From positions 18,577-82,576 of the forward strand of contig DASVVO010000078.1 in NCBI GenBank assembly GCA_036386515.1: 64,000 nucleotides of DNA, written 5' to 3'. The stretch is from JAIVJZ01 sp036386515 (GTDB lineage Bacteria > Acidobacteriota > Blastocatellia > Pyrinomonadales > Pyrinomonadaceae). The notes beneath the pieces were generated by a model. The model was not told the DNA's origin. It made no database searches and saw nothing but the letters and a program-made list of their open reading frames with translations. A program made the translations under genes and the position numbers. Shown here in pieces: positions 15,797-23,966 of this stretch (the stretch's first letter is position 1; each line of letters begins with the position of its first letter).

Positions 15797-16675
15797 TTAG
15801 GCAACATCAAAATATACGAAAGACCGAAGCATGGCGAGGTTGCGCTCGTCGTCGCCGGTTTCGTCGAGCGGCGTCTCTAAGATGAAGGCGGCGTGGGCGA
15901 GTTTCGGATGCTGCGCGATGCGCGCCAGCGGCTCGCGGCCGATGTGGCCGAGGCCGATGTGCCAGTGGCGATCGACGCGCGAGTTATAGTCGGCCTTCGA
16001 GTCGTTGAAGTGGACGGCGCGCACGTTCTCCGTGCCGATGTTTCGTTCGAGCGCGTCGAAGGTGGCCGCGAGTCCGTCCTCTGCGCGGATGTCGTAACCG
16101 GCGGTGAAGGCGTGCGCGGTGTCGAAGCAGACGCCGAGATTCAAATCGGGGCAGGCGGCGATGATGTCGCGCAGGTGCTCGAAGCGGTGGCCGATGCACG
16201 CGCCCTGCCCCGCCGTGTTTTCGAGCAGCACGCGAAAGGCGGAGAGATCGAGGCCGCGACAGGCGGCGCGCAAACTCTCGGCGCAGGTGCGGATGCCGTC
16301 CACCTCGCACGCGCCCCGCGCGCTGCCCGGATGCACGACCAGATAATCCGCGCCGAGCATCATGCCGCGCTCGACCTCCTCGCGAAACGAGGCGACCGAC
16401 TTCTCGCGGATCACTTCATCGGCGGCCGCGAGGTTGATCAAATAGTTGGCGTGAATCACGACGGGCGCGATTTCCGTCTCGCGCCGGACGCGCTTGAAAG
16501 TTTCCACCTCTTCGCCCGTCAACTCTCTCGCCTTCCAGCCGCGCGGGTTGCGCGAAAAGATTTGCACCGTGTCGCAGCGAAGCGCGCCGGCTTTCAACAA
16601 GGCGTGCTGCAAACCGCCCGCAATCGGCGCGTGGAAGCCGATGCGCGGCGCGCTCGTCGTGACAACTTTTGCCAT
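15797..16675 (-). CDS. nfo: endonuclease IV (apurinic/apyrimidinic)
   Basis: This gene encodes about 292 residues from the ATG (MAKVVTTS) at 16675; an ATG at 16693 is an equally possible start, and neither has a strong ribosome site. It has the AP-endonuclease-2 TIM barrel with the family's metal-ligand motifs: RIGFHAPIAGGL, VHPGSARGA, LLENTAGQG, CFDTAHAFTAGYD, HFNDSKADYNSRVDRHWHIG and the C-terminal ILETP. The enzyme uses three zinc ions to cut 5' of abasic sites in base-excision repair. It lies next to a nested palindromic element on its promoter side. Confidence 0.94.
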   Translation of the reverse strand: MAKVVTTSAPRIGFHAPIAGGLQHALLKAGALRCDTVQIFSRNPRGWKARELTGEEVETFKRVRRETEIAPVVIHANYLINLAAADEVIREKSVASFREEVERGMMLGADYLVVHPGSARGACEVDGIRTCAESLRAACRGLDLSAFRVLLENTAGQGACIGHRFEHLRDIIAACPDLNLGVCFDTAHAFTAGYDIRAEDGLAATFDALERNIGTENVRAVHFNDSKADYNSRVDRHWHIGLGHIGREPLARIAQHPKLAHAAFILETPLDETGDDERNLAMLRSFVYFDVA

Positions 16676-16725
16676 TGGCCTGCTGACCGTCATCCCGGTT
16701 TTTGTCCCGTCAGGAACAGTTGACA

Positions 16726-16867
16726 ATAGCCCGGCGATTCATCGCCGGGGACAAGCACAAGTCTTTAACCTGAGTCCCGGAGGGACGATTGAGTGGACAT
16801 TCAATCGTCCCTCCGGGACTCTCTTTATTTTCGTCCGGCTAACCCGGCGATGAATCGCCGGGCTATT
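16726..16867. repeat. nested palindromic element, copy 1
   Basis: The outer arms (16726-16750 and 16843-16867) are perfect 25-bp inverted repeats, AATAGCCCGGCGATT... and its complement, and each arm is itself palindromic. Centred between them is a hairpin (16772-16821) with a perfect 21-bp stem starting GAGTCCCGGAGGGACGATT and an 8-base loop. No coding capacity. A diverged copy lies at 19745-19897. Related fragments flank it (GTCCCGTCAGGAAC at 16704; ATCGCCCCTATCGGGG after 16870). It resembles a REP or MITE-type mobile repeat. Confidence 0.85.
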
Positions 16868-16922
16868 TCCAATCGCCCCTATCGGGGCTTAAAACCCGCC
16901 GGATTGAATCTGCTCATGTCGG

Positions 16923-18203
16923 CTACTTTCTCTCCACCTCCGCCATCACGCGCAGCATGTTGCCGCCGAGAATCTTGTGGATGTCGGTTTCGGTGTAGCC
17001 GCGCCTGAGTAGTTCGGCGGTCAGGTTCGGGAAGTCGGCGACGGTCGAGAGGTCGTGGGGAACGGACTGGATGCCGTCGAAGTCCGAGCCGACGCCGACG
17101 TGATCCACGCCGACGAGTTTGACGATGTAATCGATGTGATCGACGACGCGCGCGACGGAGACGGGCGGCAGCCGACGCGCGTACTCGCGTTCGCGCACGC
17201 GATCGCGCGCGAGTTTCTTCTGTGCGGGCGTGCCCGTGGCCGCGCGCGAAGCCGCGGCGACGAGCGGCGCGATCTCGGCGTCAACTTTGCGTTGCGCTTC
17301 CTCCCAGCCCGGCTCGATGAAGCGCGGGTAGAAGACGACGGCGCAGAGGCCGCCCGTGCGTGCGAGGGCGCGCAGTTGATCGTCCGTCAGGTTGCGCGGG
17401 ACGTTGACGATCGAGCGCACGCCGGAGTGGGTGGCGATCACGGGTTTCGTGGAAGTTTCGATGATGTCCAGGAAAGTCCGGTCGGAGACGTGCGACACGT
17501 CAACCATGATGCCGAGGCGATTCATCTCGCCGATTACCGCGCGCCCGAACTCGTTCAAGCCGCGCGTCTGTCCCGCCGCATCGCCCGACGAGCCAGCCCA
17601 ACTGAGCGAGACCGACCATGCCGGCGACATGTAGCGCACGCCGAGGCGATAGTATTTCTCCACGTTCTCCAACCGCTCGTCTATCGCGTAACCGCCTTCG
17701 AGACCCATCAGGGCGGCGAGGCGTCCGGCGGCGGCGATGCGCCGGATGTCGGCGGCGGTGGTCGCCAGTTCCCACGTCTCCGGATGACGTTCGGCGAGCG
17801 CGCGCACGGCGGCGATCTGTTTGTCCGCGCGTTCGACGGCGGACTTGCCGCCCCCGCCGAAGTACTGCGGCTCGACCCAGATGGAGAAGAACTGCGCGTC
17901 GTGTCCCCCGGCTTTCATGCGCGGGGCGTCGAGGTGCCCGTCCGGCAGTTGCGTGTTGATGTCCGCGCCTTCGTCGATCATGCGCTGCACGGTGTCGGCG
18001 TGCATGTCTATGAGGATGGCGCGGGCGTGCAGGGAGCGCGGGTCGGCGGCGGCGTCGCTTTTGGTTTCGGGCGCAGCAGTAGCGGGGGTGGGGGCGGTGT
18101 CGGCGTTTGAGTTTTGCGGCATGCGGCAACCTTCGAGGGCGAGCGCGGCGAACGCGGCGAGCGCGAGAACCGTCAACATGGCACTTATTCGTCGGTCTCG
18201 CAT
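16923..18203 (-). CDS. membrane dipeptidase (peptidase M19), exported
   Basis: The product has 426 residues. The N-terminal signal (MLTVLALAAFAALALEGC) has a possible lipobox cysteine, followed by an Ala/Thr/Pro linker. The M19 renal-dipeptidase barrel shows zinc-ligand motifs: LIDMHADTV, LMGLEGGYAID, MVDVSHVSDRTF, PVIATHSGVRSI and HVGVGSDFDG. The family hydrolyses dipeptides, including D-amino-acid ones. An ATG eight codons further in (18179) is an alternative start and neither has a strong ribosome site. It is divergent from ilvE across 264 bases and separated from nfo by the palindromic element. Confidence 0.92.
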   Translation of the reverse strand: MRDRRISAMLTVLALAAFAALALEGCRMPQNSNADTAPTPATAAPETKSDAAADPRSLHARAILIDMHADTVQRMIDEGADINTQLPDGHLDAPRMKAGGHDAQFFSIWVEPQYFGGGGKSAVERADKQIAAVRALAERHPETWELATTAADIRRIAAAGRLAALMGLEGGYAIDERLENVEKYYRLGVRYMSPAWSVSLSWAGSSGDAAGQTRGLNEFGRAVIGEMNRLGIMVDVSHVSDRTFLDIIETSTKPVIATHSGVRSIVNVPRNLTDDQLRALARTGGLCAVVFYPRFIEPGWEEAQRKVDAEIAPLVAAASRAATGTPAQKKLARDRVREREYARRLPPVSVARVVDHIDYIVKLVGVDHVGVGSDFDGIQSVPHDLSTVADFPNLTAELLRRGYTETDIHKILGGNMLRVMAEVERK

Positions 18204-18467
18204 CGCTCGTCAGGCTCGTCAACCGGACGCGGAATTTCGCCTCTAATCAATGTTTATCAAGACAACGAAGATGGTATGTCGCACGGGCGAAAAGAAGCAA
18301 GCGGCGCGCTTGCACGCCATATCGGTTTCTTGCTATTGTGCGGTTTAATCTGCCGCGCGTAATTGCCACGATTTAGAGCACAATCCATTTTCGATAATGG
18401 ACTCGACCGAAATATGTTTACTTTCGCCACCGGCCTCAGCAGCGGAGACGAATAAAGGAGCGAATCA

Positions 18468-19565
18468 ATGTTTGCAGACGACGCACCCGCCAAAGACGTG
18501 AAAACGCCGCGCATCAACCCGCTCATCTGGCACAACGGTGAATTCATCAAGTGGGACGACGCGCGCGTCCACGTCATGTCGCACGTCTTGCACTACGGGT
18601 CGAGCGTCTTTGAAGGCATTCGCTGTTACGACACGCAGCGCGGCCCCGCCATCTTCCGCCTGCGCGAGCACATGCGCCGCCTGATGAACTCCGCGAAAAT
18701 CTACCGCATGGATCACGAGTGGACGCTCGACCAACTGTGCGAGGCGGCCGTCGGCCTCGTCCAGCGCGGCGGACTCGAACAGTGCTACCTGCGCCCGATC
18801 ATCTTCCGCAGTTTGGACGAAGCGCGCCCGGCCTTCGGCGTCAACCCGTTTCCGAATCCGCTGGCCTGCTACATCGGCGCGTGGGACTGGGGCAAGTACC
18901 TCGGCGACGAGGCCATCGAAGAGGGCGTAGACGTGTGCGTCTCCTCCTGGAATCGCCTCTCGCCCAACTCGATGCCCGCGATGGCGAAGTCCGGCGCGAA
19001 CTACATGAACTCGCAACTGATCAAGATGGAGGCGATCAAAAACGGCTACTCGGAAGGCATCGCGCTCGACGACCGCGGCTTCGTCTCGGAAGGCTCGGGC
19101 GAGAATATCTTCCTCGTTCACGACGGGCGCGTGATCACGCCGCCGCTCTCGTCCTCGATCCTGCCCGGCATCACGCGCGACAGCGTCATCCAGATTTGCC
19201 GCGACCTCGACATCCCCGTCGCCGAGACCGGCTTGCAGCGCGCTGCGCTCTACGTGGCCGACGAACTGTTCTTCACCGGCACGGCGGCCGAAGTGACGCC
19301 GATTCGCTCCGTGGACAAGATCAAGATCGGCGAGGGCAAGCGCGGCGACATCACGGCGCGCATCCAGCAGGCCTACTTCGAGGTCACGAAGGGCGAGCGC
19401 GCCGCGCCCGGCGATTGGCTCACCTACGTCAACGAGACGAAGGCGAGCGCGCCGGAGAGCAACGGACACCGCAACGGCACAGCGGCAGCTCACACCGCAC
19501 CCGCGGGCGCGAACGCGACGGAGCCGGAAATCTCCGAAAGTTTCCTCACCGTCGGCACCGAGTAG
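18468..19565 (+). CDS. ilvE: branched-chain amino-acid aminotransferase (class IV)
   Basis: The product has 365 residues. The class IV PLP fold is clear: LIWHNGEFIKWDDARVHVMS, HYGSSVFEGIRCY, the PLP-binding lysine in AMAKSGANYMNS (Lys174), EGIALDDRGFVSEGSGENIF and FTGTAAEVTPIRSVD. The enzyme interconverts Leu, Ile and Val with their 2-oxo acids. The chain is about 50 residues longer than usual IlvE owing to a Ser/Thr/Ala-rich C-terminal tail. AAGGAG lies eight bases before the ATG. It is monocistronic and ends at a strong terminator (19594-19631). Confidence 0.95.
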   Translation: MFADDAPAKDVKTPRINPLIWHNGEFIKWDDARVHVMSHVLHYGSSVFEGIRCYDTQRGPAIFRLREHMRRLMNSAKIYRMDHEWTLDQLCEAAVGLVQRGGLEQCYLRPIIFRSLDEARPAFGVNPFPNPLACYIGAWDWGKYLGDEAIEEGVDVCVSSWNRLSPNSMPAMAKSGANYMNSQLIKMEAIKNGYSEGIALDDRGFVSEGSGENIFLVHDGRVITPPLSSSILPGITRDSVIQICRDLDIPVAETGLQRAALYVADELFFTGTAAEVTPIRSVDKIKIGEGKRGDITARIQQAYFEVTKGERAAPGDWLTYVNETKASAPESNGHRNGTAAAHTAPAGANATEPEISESFLTVGTE

Positions 19566-19593
19566 AAACGCGGCGACGCACCGTAAATCATGC

Positions 19594-19631
19594 AGAGGGG
19601 CGACGAGCCGCATCGTCGCCCCTCTCTTTTT
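19594..19631 (+). terminator. rho-independent terminator of ilvE
   Basis: AGAGGGGCGACGA pairs with TCGTCGCCCCTCT around a short GCCGCA-like loop, followed by CTTTTTAT. It lies 28 bases after the ilvE stop. Confidence 0.88.
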
Positions 19632-19724
19632 ATGGCCGTGCGAGGGTTCGCGGGCACGACGGCGACGTTTCTTAGCGAGTTAGGGACGTTTCTTAGAAGC
19701 CGTTTGCAAAGTAAAGCTGTGTTT

Positions 19725-19920
19725 GTCCCGGAGGGACATTTGGTAATAGCCCAGCCATTGATGGCTGGGATGGTGAACGCGCCCTTATACAGAGAGTCCC
19801 GTAGGGACGATTGAAGGGTGCGGAACATTCAATCGTCCCTACGGGACTCAATACTTTATCTTGTACCTTATTCCCGGCGATAAATCGCCGGGCTATTATC
19901 AATCGTCCCTGACGGGACTC
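19725..19920. repeat. nested palindromic element, copy 2 (diverged)
   Basis: Same plan as the element at 16726-16867. A left palindromic arm AATAGCCCAGCCATTGATGG (from 19745) precedes a central hairpin (19794-19814 paired with 19829-19849, 21-bp perfect stem starting GAGTCCCGTAGGGACGATT). The right arm CCCGGCGATAAATCGCCGGG runs to GCTATT (19873-19897). Flanking GTCCC-GGAGGGAC (19725) and GTCCCTGACGGGAC (to 19920) are short dyads of the same family. The left arm has changed compensatorily, so its hairpin is kept while its sequence differs. Confidence 0.85.
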
Positions 19921-20250
19921 TTCATACAGCTTCTTGGAGATCGCGTCCGGGGGCGGGAACGCAACGGCCACCTCACGCCGCCACAGGATAGCGGTTCGGC
20001 CTGCGCCGGAGTAATTTGTTGACGCCTTCGGGAAGGGCGGGCTAGAATGAATTCGGCGTCTCCGGGTTGCTAATCTTTCCCGTGGCGCAATCCCCCTCGA
20101 ATCCCACATCAGCCCGCGAGCCTGCCGAATCGTTTCGATTCCGATTTAACGCACAAGATTCTTAAGTTTCGGATTTATCTCTCCGCCCCTCGATCCGCGT
20201 CCGCGACGCTCTCGAATTTGATCCGGCGAAAGTTATTCCCAACTCATTTT
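19921..20250. other. gene-free leader of pilT
   Basis: No coding region or repeat is supported in this 330-base stretch before pilT. It should hold the pilT promoter, but no convincing -35/-10 pair could be assigned. Confidence 0.4.
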
Positions 20251-21375
20251 ATGGTAGTCAAGATAGACGATCTCTTGCGGGGCGCGACCGTGTGCGGCGC
20301 GTCAGACCTGCACATTAAAGCCGGTTCGTTTCCCGTCATGCGCGTTGACGGAGAGTTGAAACCCGTCGCCAACTCGGCGCGCCTGACGCAGGACGACACG
20401 CTCGACATGGCTTTTTCGATCATGTCGAACCGGCAGAAGCAACGCTTCAAAGAGACCTCCGAAGTTGACATCGCCTACGGGCTGTCGGGCGTCGGGCGTT
20501 TCCGCGCCAACGTCTTTCAGCAGCGCGGCACGGTGAGCATGGTCTTGCGCGTCATCCCCGACCGCGTGCGCACCATGTCCGATCTGGGCTTGCCGCCCGC
20601 CGTCGAGCAGGTGGCGGCCGAACAGCGCGGCCTCATTCTCGTCACCGGCGCAACCGGCTCCGGTAAATCTTCCACGCTCGCCGCCGTCATCGACCACATC
20701 AACTCCACGCGCGGCGGCCACATCGTCACCATCGAAGACCCGATAGAGTTTCTCCACCGCGACAAGAAATCCTTCATCTCGCAGCGCGAGGTTGACGTGG
20801 ACACGCGCTCTTTCGCCGAAGCCCTGCGCGGCGCGCTCAGGCAAGACCCGGACGTGATCCTCGTCGGCGAAATGCGCGACCACGAGACGATTGAGACCGC
20901 CCTGACCGCCGCCGAAACCGGCCACCTCGTGCTCTCCACGCTCCACACGCTTGACGCCACCGAAACCGTCACGCGCATCGTCTCGTCGTTCCCGCCGCAC
21001 CAGCAAAAGAGCGTCCGCCTGCAACTCGCCGGGATACTTCGCGCCGTCATCTCAATGCGCCTCGTGCGCGCCGCGAACGGCATCGGGCGCGTCCCCGCCG
21101 CCGAGATCATGGTCTCTACCGGCACCATCCGCGACTACATCGCCAACGAAGAAAAGACGCCGCTCATCCGCGATGCCATCGCCGCCGGCACGTCGCAATA
21201 CGGCATGCAGACCTTCGACCAATCACTCTTCAATCTCTTCCAGTCCGGCCTCATCACGCTCGAAGAAGCCCTGCGCGGCGCGTCTAACCCGGACGAGTTC
21301 CGCATGCGCGTCTCCGGCATCTGCTCCAGCAGCGACCAAGCGAAAGAAGAGATCGTGAGCATGAGCAACGGCTGA
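20251..21375 (+). CDS. pilT: PilT-type pilus retraction ATPase
   Basis: The product has 374 residues from the ATG at 20251; an upstream TTG would add 11 residues that do not fit the family. Visible motifs are Walker A GATGSGKS (133-140), Asp box IEDPIE (161-166), Walker B ILVGEMRD (203-210) and His box HLVLSTLHT (225-233). An IRDAIAAG segment resembles the AIRNLIRE retraction motif. The hexameric ATPase depolymerises type IV pili for twitching motility. No other pilus genes are adjacent. A heptad array starts right after the stop. No strong ribosome site is seen. Confidence 0.94.
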   Translation: MVVKIDDLLRGATVCGASDLHIKAGSFPVMRVDGELKPVANSARLTQDDTLDMAFSIMSNRQKQRFKETSEVDIAYGLSGVGRFRANVFQQRGTVSMVLRVIPDRVRTMSDLGLPPAVEQVAAEQRGLILVTGATGSGKSSTLAAVIDHINSTRGGHIVTIEDPIEFLHRDKKSFISQREVDVDTRSFAEALRGALRQDPDVILVGEMRDHETIETALTAAETGHLVLSTLHTLDATETVTRIVSSFPPHQQKSVRLQLAGILRAVISMRLVRAANGIGRVPAAEIMVSTGTIRDYIANEEKTPLIRDAIAAGTSQYGMQTFDQSLFNLFQSGLITLEEALRGASNPDEFRMRVSGICSSSDQAKEEIVSMSNG

Positions 21376-21380
21376 CAGCA

Positions 21381-21482
21381 GGGATGAGGGATGAGGGATG
21401 AGGGATGAGGGATGAAAGAAAGCATTCAAGAGCATTGAGTGCTTATCTTATTCATCCCTCATCCCTCATCCCTCATCCCTGA
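21381..21482. repeat. heptad inverted-repeat array (GGGATGA type)
   Basis: The left arm has four GGGATGA units (21381-21412). A 37-base loop separates it from the right arm of TCATCCC units (21452-21482). It sits between the convergent pilT and WYL-regulator genes. The stop codon of the WYL gene (21473-21475) is provided by one of the heptads, so the array reaches into that gene's 3' end. Confidence 0.88.
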
Positions 21483-22453
21483 TATGGCGTTCCTTTTCGC
21501 GTGTAGAAATCCACGACGCTCCGCGCGGCGGCCAAGACCCGTTCGCGCAGCGCGACCGGCTCCAACACCTCCAACTGCGCGCCGAACGAGAGCGCGTACT
21601 CGCAAGCCATCTCCTCCGCGTCGAACCCGAGCGAAACCTCGACCCAGCCGTCCGCGTCCGGCTCGCCCGTCCGCTCGATGCGCGCGAACCTGCCCGCGTA
21701 AGGCATCCGCGCCACGACCTCCCGGCGCACCCGCACGCGCACCCGGTAGTTCGGCGGATGCGCGCGATACTCGGCCGCAGACCTCTCCCAGTAGGCCGCC
21801 AGATCGAAACCGGGCGGGCGCGCGCACAATTCGTCCGACACCTCCACGCTCTCGACGCGCGAGACGCGGTAACTGCGAACTTCTCCTGCCACCGCCGCGA
21901 CGAGATACCAGACGCTTCCCTTCGCCACGAGTCCGAGCGGGTCGGCCACGCGCTCGACCGTCTCACATTCGCCCCGCGCATACGTGAAGCGCACGCGCCG
22001 CTCCCGCCAGATCGCTTCCTGCAACGCGTGCAGGTGCGGCACCGTTTCCGCCGCGCGATGCCAGCCCGTCACGTCCACGTAGATGCGTTGGCGCGCGTTC
22101 TCTGCCCCGCGCCGGAAAACCGACGGCAGCGCGGCCAGTAGTTTCAAAAACGCCCCCTCGGCCGCCTTCTCCAGATTCAAATCGGCCAGCAGGCGCGACG
22201 GCTTGATGGCGAACAGCGATTGAATCTCCGCCTCGTTCAGCCCCGTCAGGTTCGTGCGATACTCGCCGAGCAGAGACCACCCGCCGCCCGTGCCGCGCTC
22301 GGCGACCACCGGGATGCCCGCCCCGCTCAGAGCCTCCATGTCGCGGTGAATCGTCCGCGCGGAAACTTCCAGCCGCCCGGCCAAATCCCTGGAGGTCAAC
22401 TGCCGGTGCGATTGCAACAGCAGCACGATGGAAAACAGCCTGTCCGCGCGCAT
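21473..22453 (-). CDS. WYL-domain transcriptional regulator (YafY-like)
   Basis: The product has 326 residues. The N-terminal helix-turn-helix (LTSRDLAGRLEVSARTIHRD, about 19-38) is followed by AERGTGGGWSLLGEY, typical of HTH_11/DeoR-like heads. A central WYL domain (RVRFTYARGE..VADPLGLVAKGSVWYLVAAV) and a WCX-like C-terminal domain complete the fold. WYL regulators often bind nucleic acid or small ligands and act as repressors. The gene is divergent from the SDR gene at 22657 and shares with it a 200-base spacer carrying a dyad at 22535-22551, so it probably controls that gene. Its stop codon lies inside a heptad array. Confidence 0.92.
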   Translation of the reverse strand: MRADRLFSIVLLLQSHRQLTSRDLAGRLEVSARTIHRDMEALSGAGIPVVAERGTGGGWSLLGEYRTNLTGLNEAEIQSLFAIKPSRLLADLNLEKAAEGAFLKLLAALPSVFRRGAENARQRIYVDVTGWHRAAETVPHLHALQEAIWRERRVRFTYARGECETVERVADPLGLVAKGSVWYLVAAVAGEVRSYRVSRVESVEVSDELCARPPGFDLAAYWERSAAEYRAHPPNYRVRVRVRREVVARMPYAGRFARIERTGEPDADGWVEVSLGFDAEEMACEYALSFGAQLEVLEPVALRERVLAAARSVVDFYTRKGTPYQG

Positions 22454-22534
22454 CTCGTCCCCTCACCTTCTACTTCGCCGACTCGAAAAGCTCCCACGCG
22501 ATTCCGCAACCGCCCCCGATTTTATCTCACGAAT

Positions 22535-22551
22535 ATGACAGAGGGTGTCAT
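22535..22551. promoter_or_regulatory. candidate operator dyad in WYL/SDR divergent spacer
   Basis: ATGACA-gaggg-TGTCAT is a perfect 6+6 inverted repeat with a 5-base centre, midway between the two divergent starts. The position suits a repressor site for the WYL regulator. Inferred from symmetry and location only. Confidence 0.5.
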
Positions 22552-22656
22552 CAATCTTCGCCCATCATGAACTTATCGCGCGCGGGGCGGCAACGCGTTC
22601 GTCGCGGAGACGACAAATCGCATTCGGGGCAGACTGAGACGAAGGGAGCGGGAACG

Positions 22657-23673
22657 ATGAAAGCTGACGGGACGACGAAAAAACCTCTGGCGGGCAGGAT
22701 CGCGCTTGTCGCGGGGGCGACGCGGGGCGCGGGGCGCGGCATCGCTGCGATGTTGGGCGAGGCGGGCGCGCTCGTCTATTGCACGGGTCGCAGCGTCGTG
22801 GGTGCGCCGCCCACGACCGGCATTCACACGGGGCGCAGGGAGACCATCGAGGAGACGACGGAGATGGTCACGACGCACGGCGGCCGGGGCATCCACGTGC
22901 GCGTCGATCACACGGACAAGGCGCAGGTCGCCGCCCTGTGTGAAAGAGTTAAAGCCGAACAGGGGCGGCTCGACATCCTCGTCAACGTGCTCGGCGGCGA
23001 CACGCAGGCCGAGTGGAAACCTTTCTGGGAACAGTCGCTCGAACAGGGCTTGCGCTGGCTCGGCACGGAACTCTTCTCGCACATCATCACGAGCCGCCAC
23101 GCCGCCGCGCTGATGTGCGAGCGCAAGCCGCAGCACGGCCTCATCGTCTGCCTCACGGACGGCGACGGCGTCGGCTATCGCGGGAGTTTCTTCTACGACC
23201 TCGTCAAGGTGTCAACGATCCGTCTCGCCTACGCGATGGCCGAGGAACTCGCGACGAAGAAGATCGCCGCGCTCGCCGTCACGCCCGGCTTCATGCGCAC
23301 CGAATGGGCGCTCGATCACTTCGGCGCGACCGAGGAGAACTGGCGCGAGGTGGCCGAGACGAACCCGGCGGCGAAAAGCATGGGCTTCGACGCCTCGGAG
23401 ACGCCCTGCTTCGTCGGGCGCGCGGTGGCCGCGCTCGCCGCCGACCCGCGCGTGTTGGAGAAGTCCGGCGGCGTCTACGGCTCCTGGACGCTCTCCGACG
23501 AATACGGCTTCACGGACACGGACGGCAACCGCCCGCACATGGGGCGGTATTTCGACGAGCATTACCCGGAATTGTTCTCCGCGCCGACGAAAACCGGCTT
23601 CCGCTGGAAACTCGAACGCGACACGCCGCCGGCCACACCACGCCCGCGCGCACGCGCCAAACGGGCGCGCTAA
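22657..23673 (+). CDS. SDR-family oxidoreductase
   Basis: The product has 338 residues from the ATG at 22657, which has GGGAG eight bases upstream; a longer frame to 22567 lacks this. The Rossmann fold carries the cofactor loop VAGATRGAGRGIA (about 18-30), a region like VNVLGGD, and the catalytic Tyr-Lys pair in SFFYDLVKVSTIRLAYAMAE. The C-terminal extension with FVGRAVAALAADPRVLEKSG and LSDEYGFTDTDGNRPHM places it in a subgroup often annotated as a generic SDR, with substrate unknown. It is divergent from the WYL regulator, a pairing that suggests direct regulation. Confidence 0.92.
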   Translation: MKADGTTKKPLAGRIALVAGATRGAGRGIAAMLGEAGALVYCTGRSVVGAPPTTGIHTGRRETIEETTEMVTTHGGRGIHVRVDHTDKAQVAALCERVKAEQGRLDILVNVLGGDTQAEWKPFWEQSLEQGLRWLGTELFSHIITSRHAAALMCERKPQHGLIVCLTDGDGVGYRGSFFYDLVKVSTIRLAYAMAEELATKKIAALAVTPGFMRTEWALDHFGATEENWREVAETNPAAKSMGFDASETPCFVGRAVAALAADPRVLEKSGGVYGSWTLSDEYGFTDTDGNRPHMGRYFDEHYPELFSAPTKTGFRWKLERDTPPATPRPRARAKRAR

Positions 23674-23966
23674 CGTCATCCGACAATCATTCCGCTCATC
23701 ACCGGAAAGAAATACAAACCTTCGATGCCACAAACGCACGAGAACCCCAACCGGCGCGGAAATCAAGAATTTGAAATCTCATATTTGAAATCTCATATTT
23801 GAAATTCCAACCTTTGAAATCTCAACCTTTGGAATCTCAACCTTTGGAATCTCATATTTGAGATTTCAAATTTGAGATCGTTCAGGCTCTCCTCCGCGTT
23901 CTCCTGTCCGCGAGATTGAATCTTATTTTGAATCCGGGTGGGGGGCGTGAGAGGCGCGGTCGGAAG
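23674..23966. repeat. AT-rich heptad-like repeat array (TTTGAAA/TCTCATA)
   Basis: Between 23769 and 23879 the spacer alternates the 7-base units TTTGAAA, TCTCATA and TTTGGAA with TCTCAAC, ending with the complementary TTTGAGA/TTTCAAA. The result is a direct repeat of about 14 bases with an inverted end. It is far more AT-rich than the genome around it. No gene is seen in the 293-base spacer between the two convergent genes. Confidence 0.75.
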
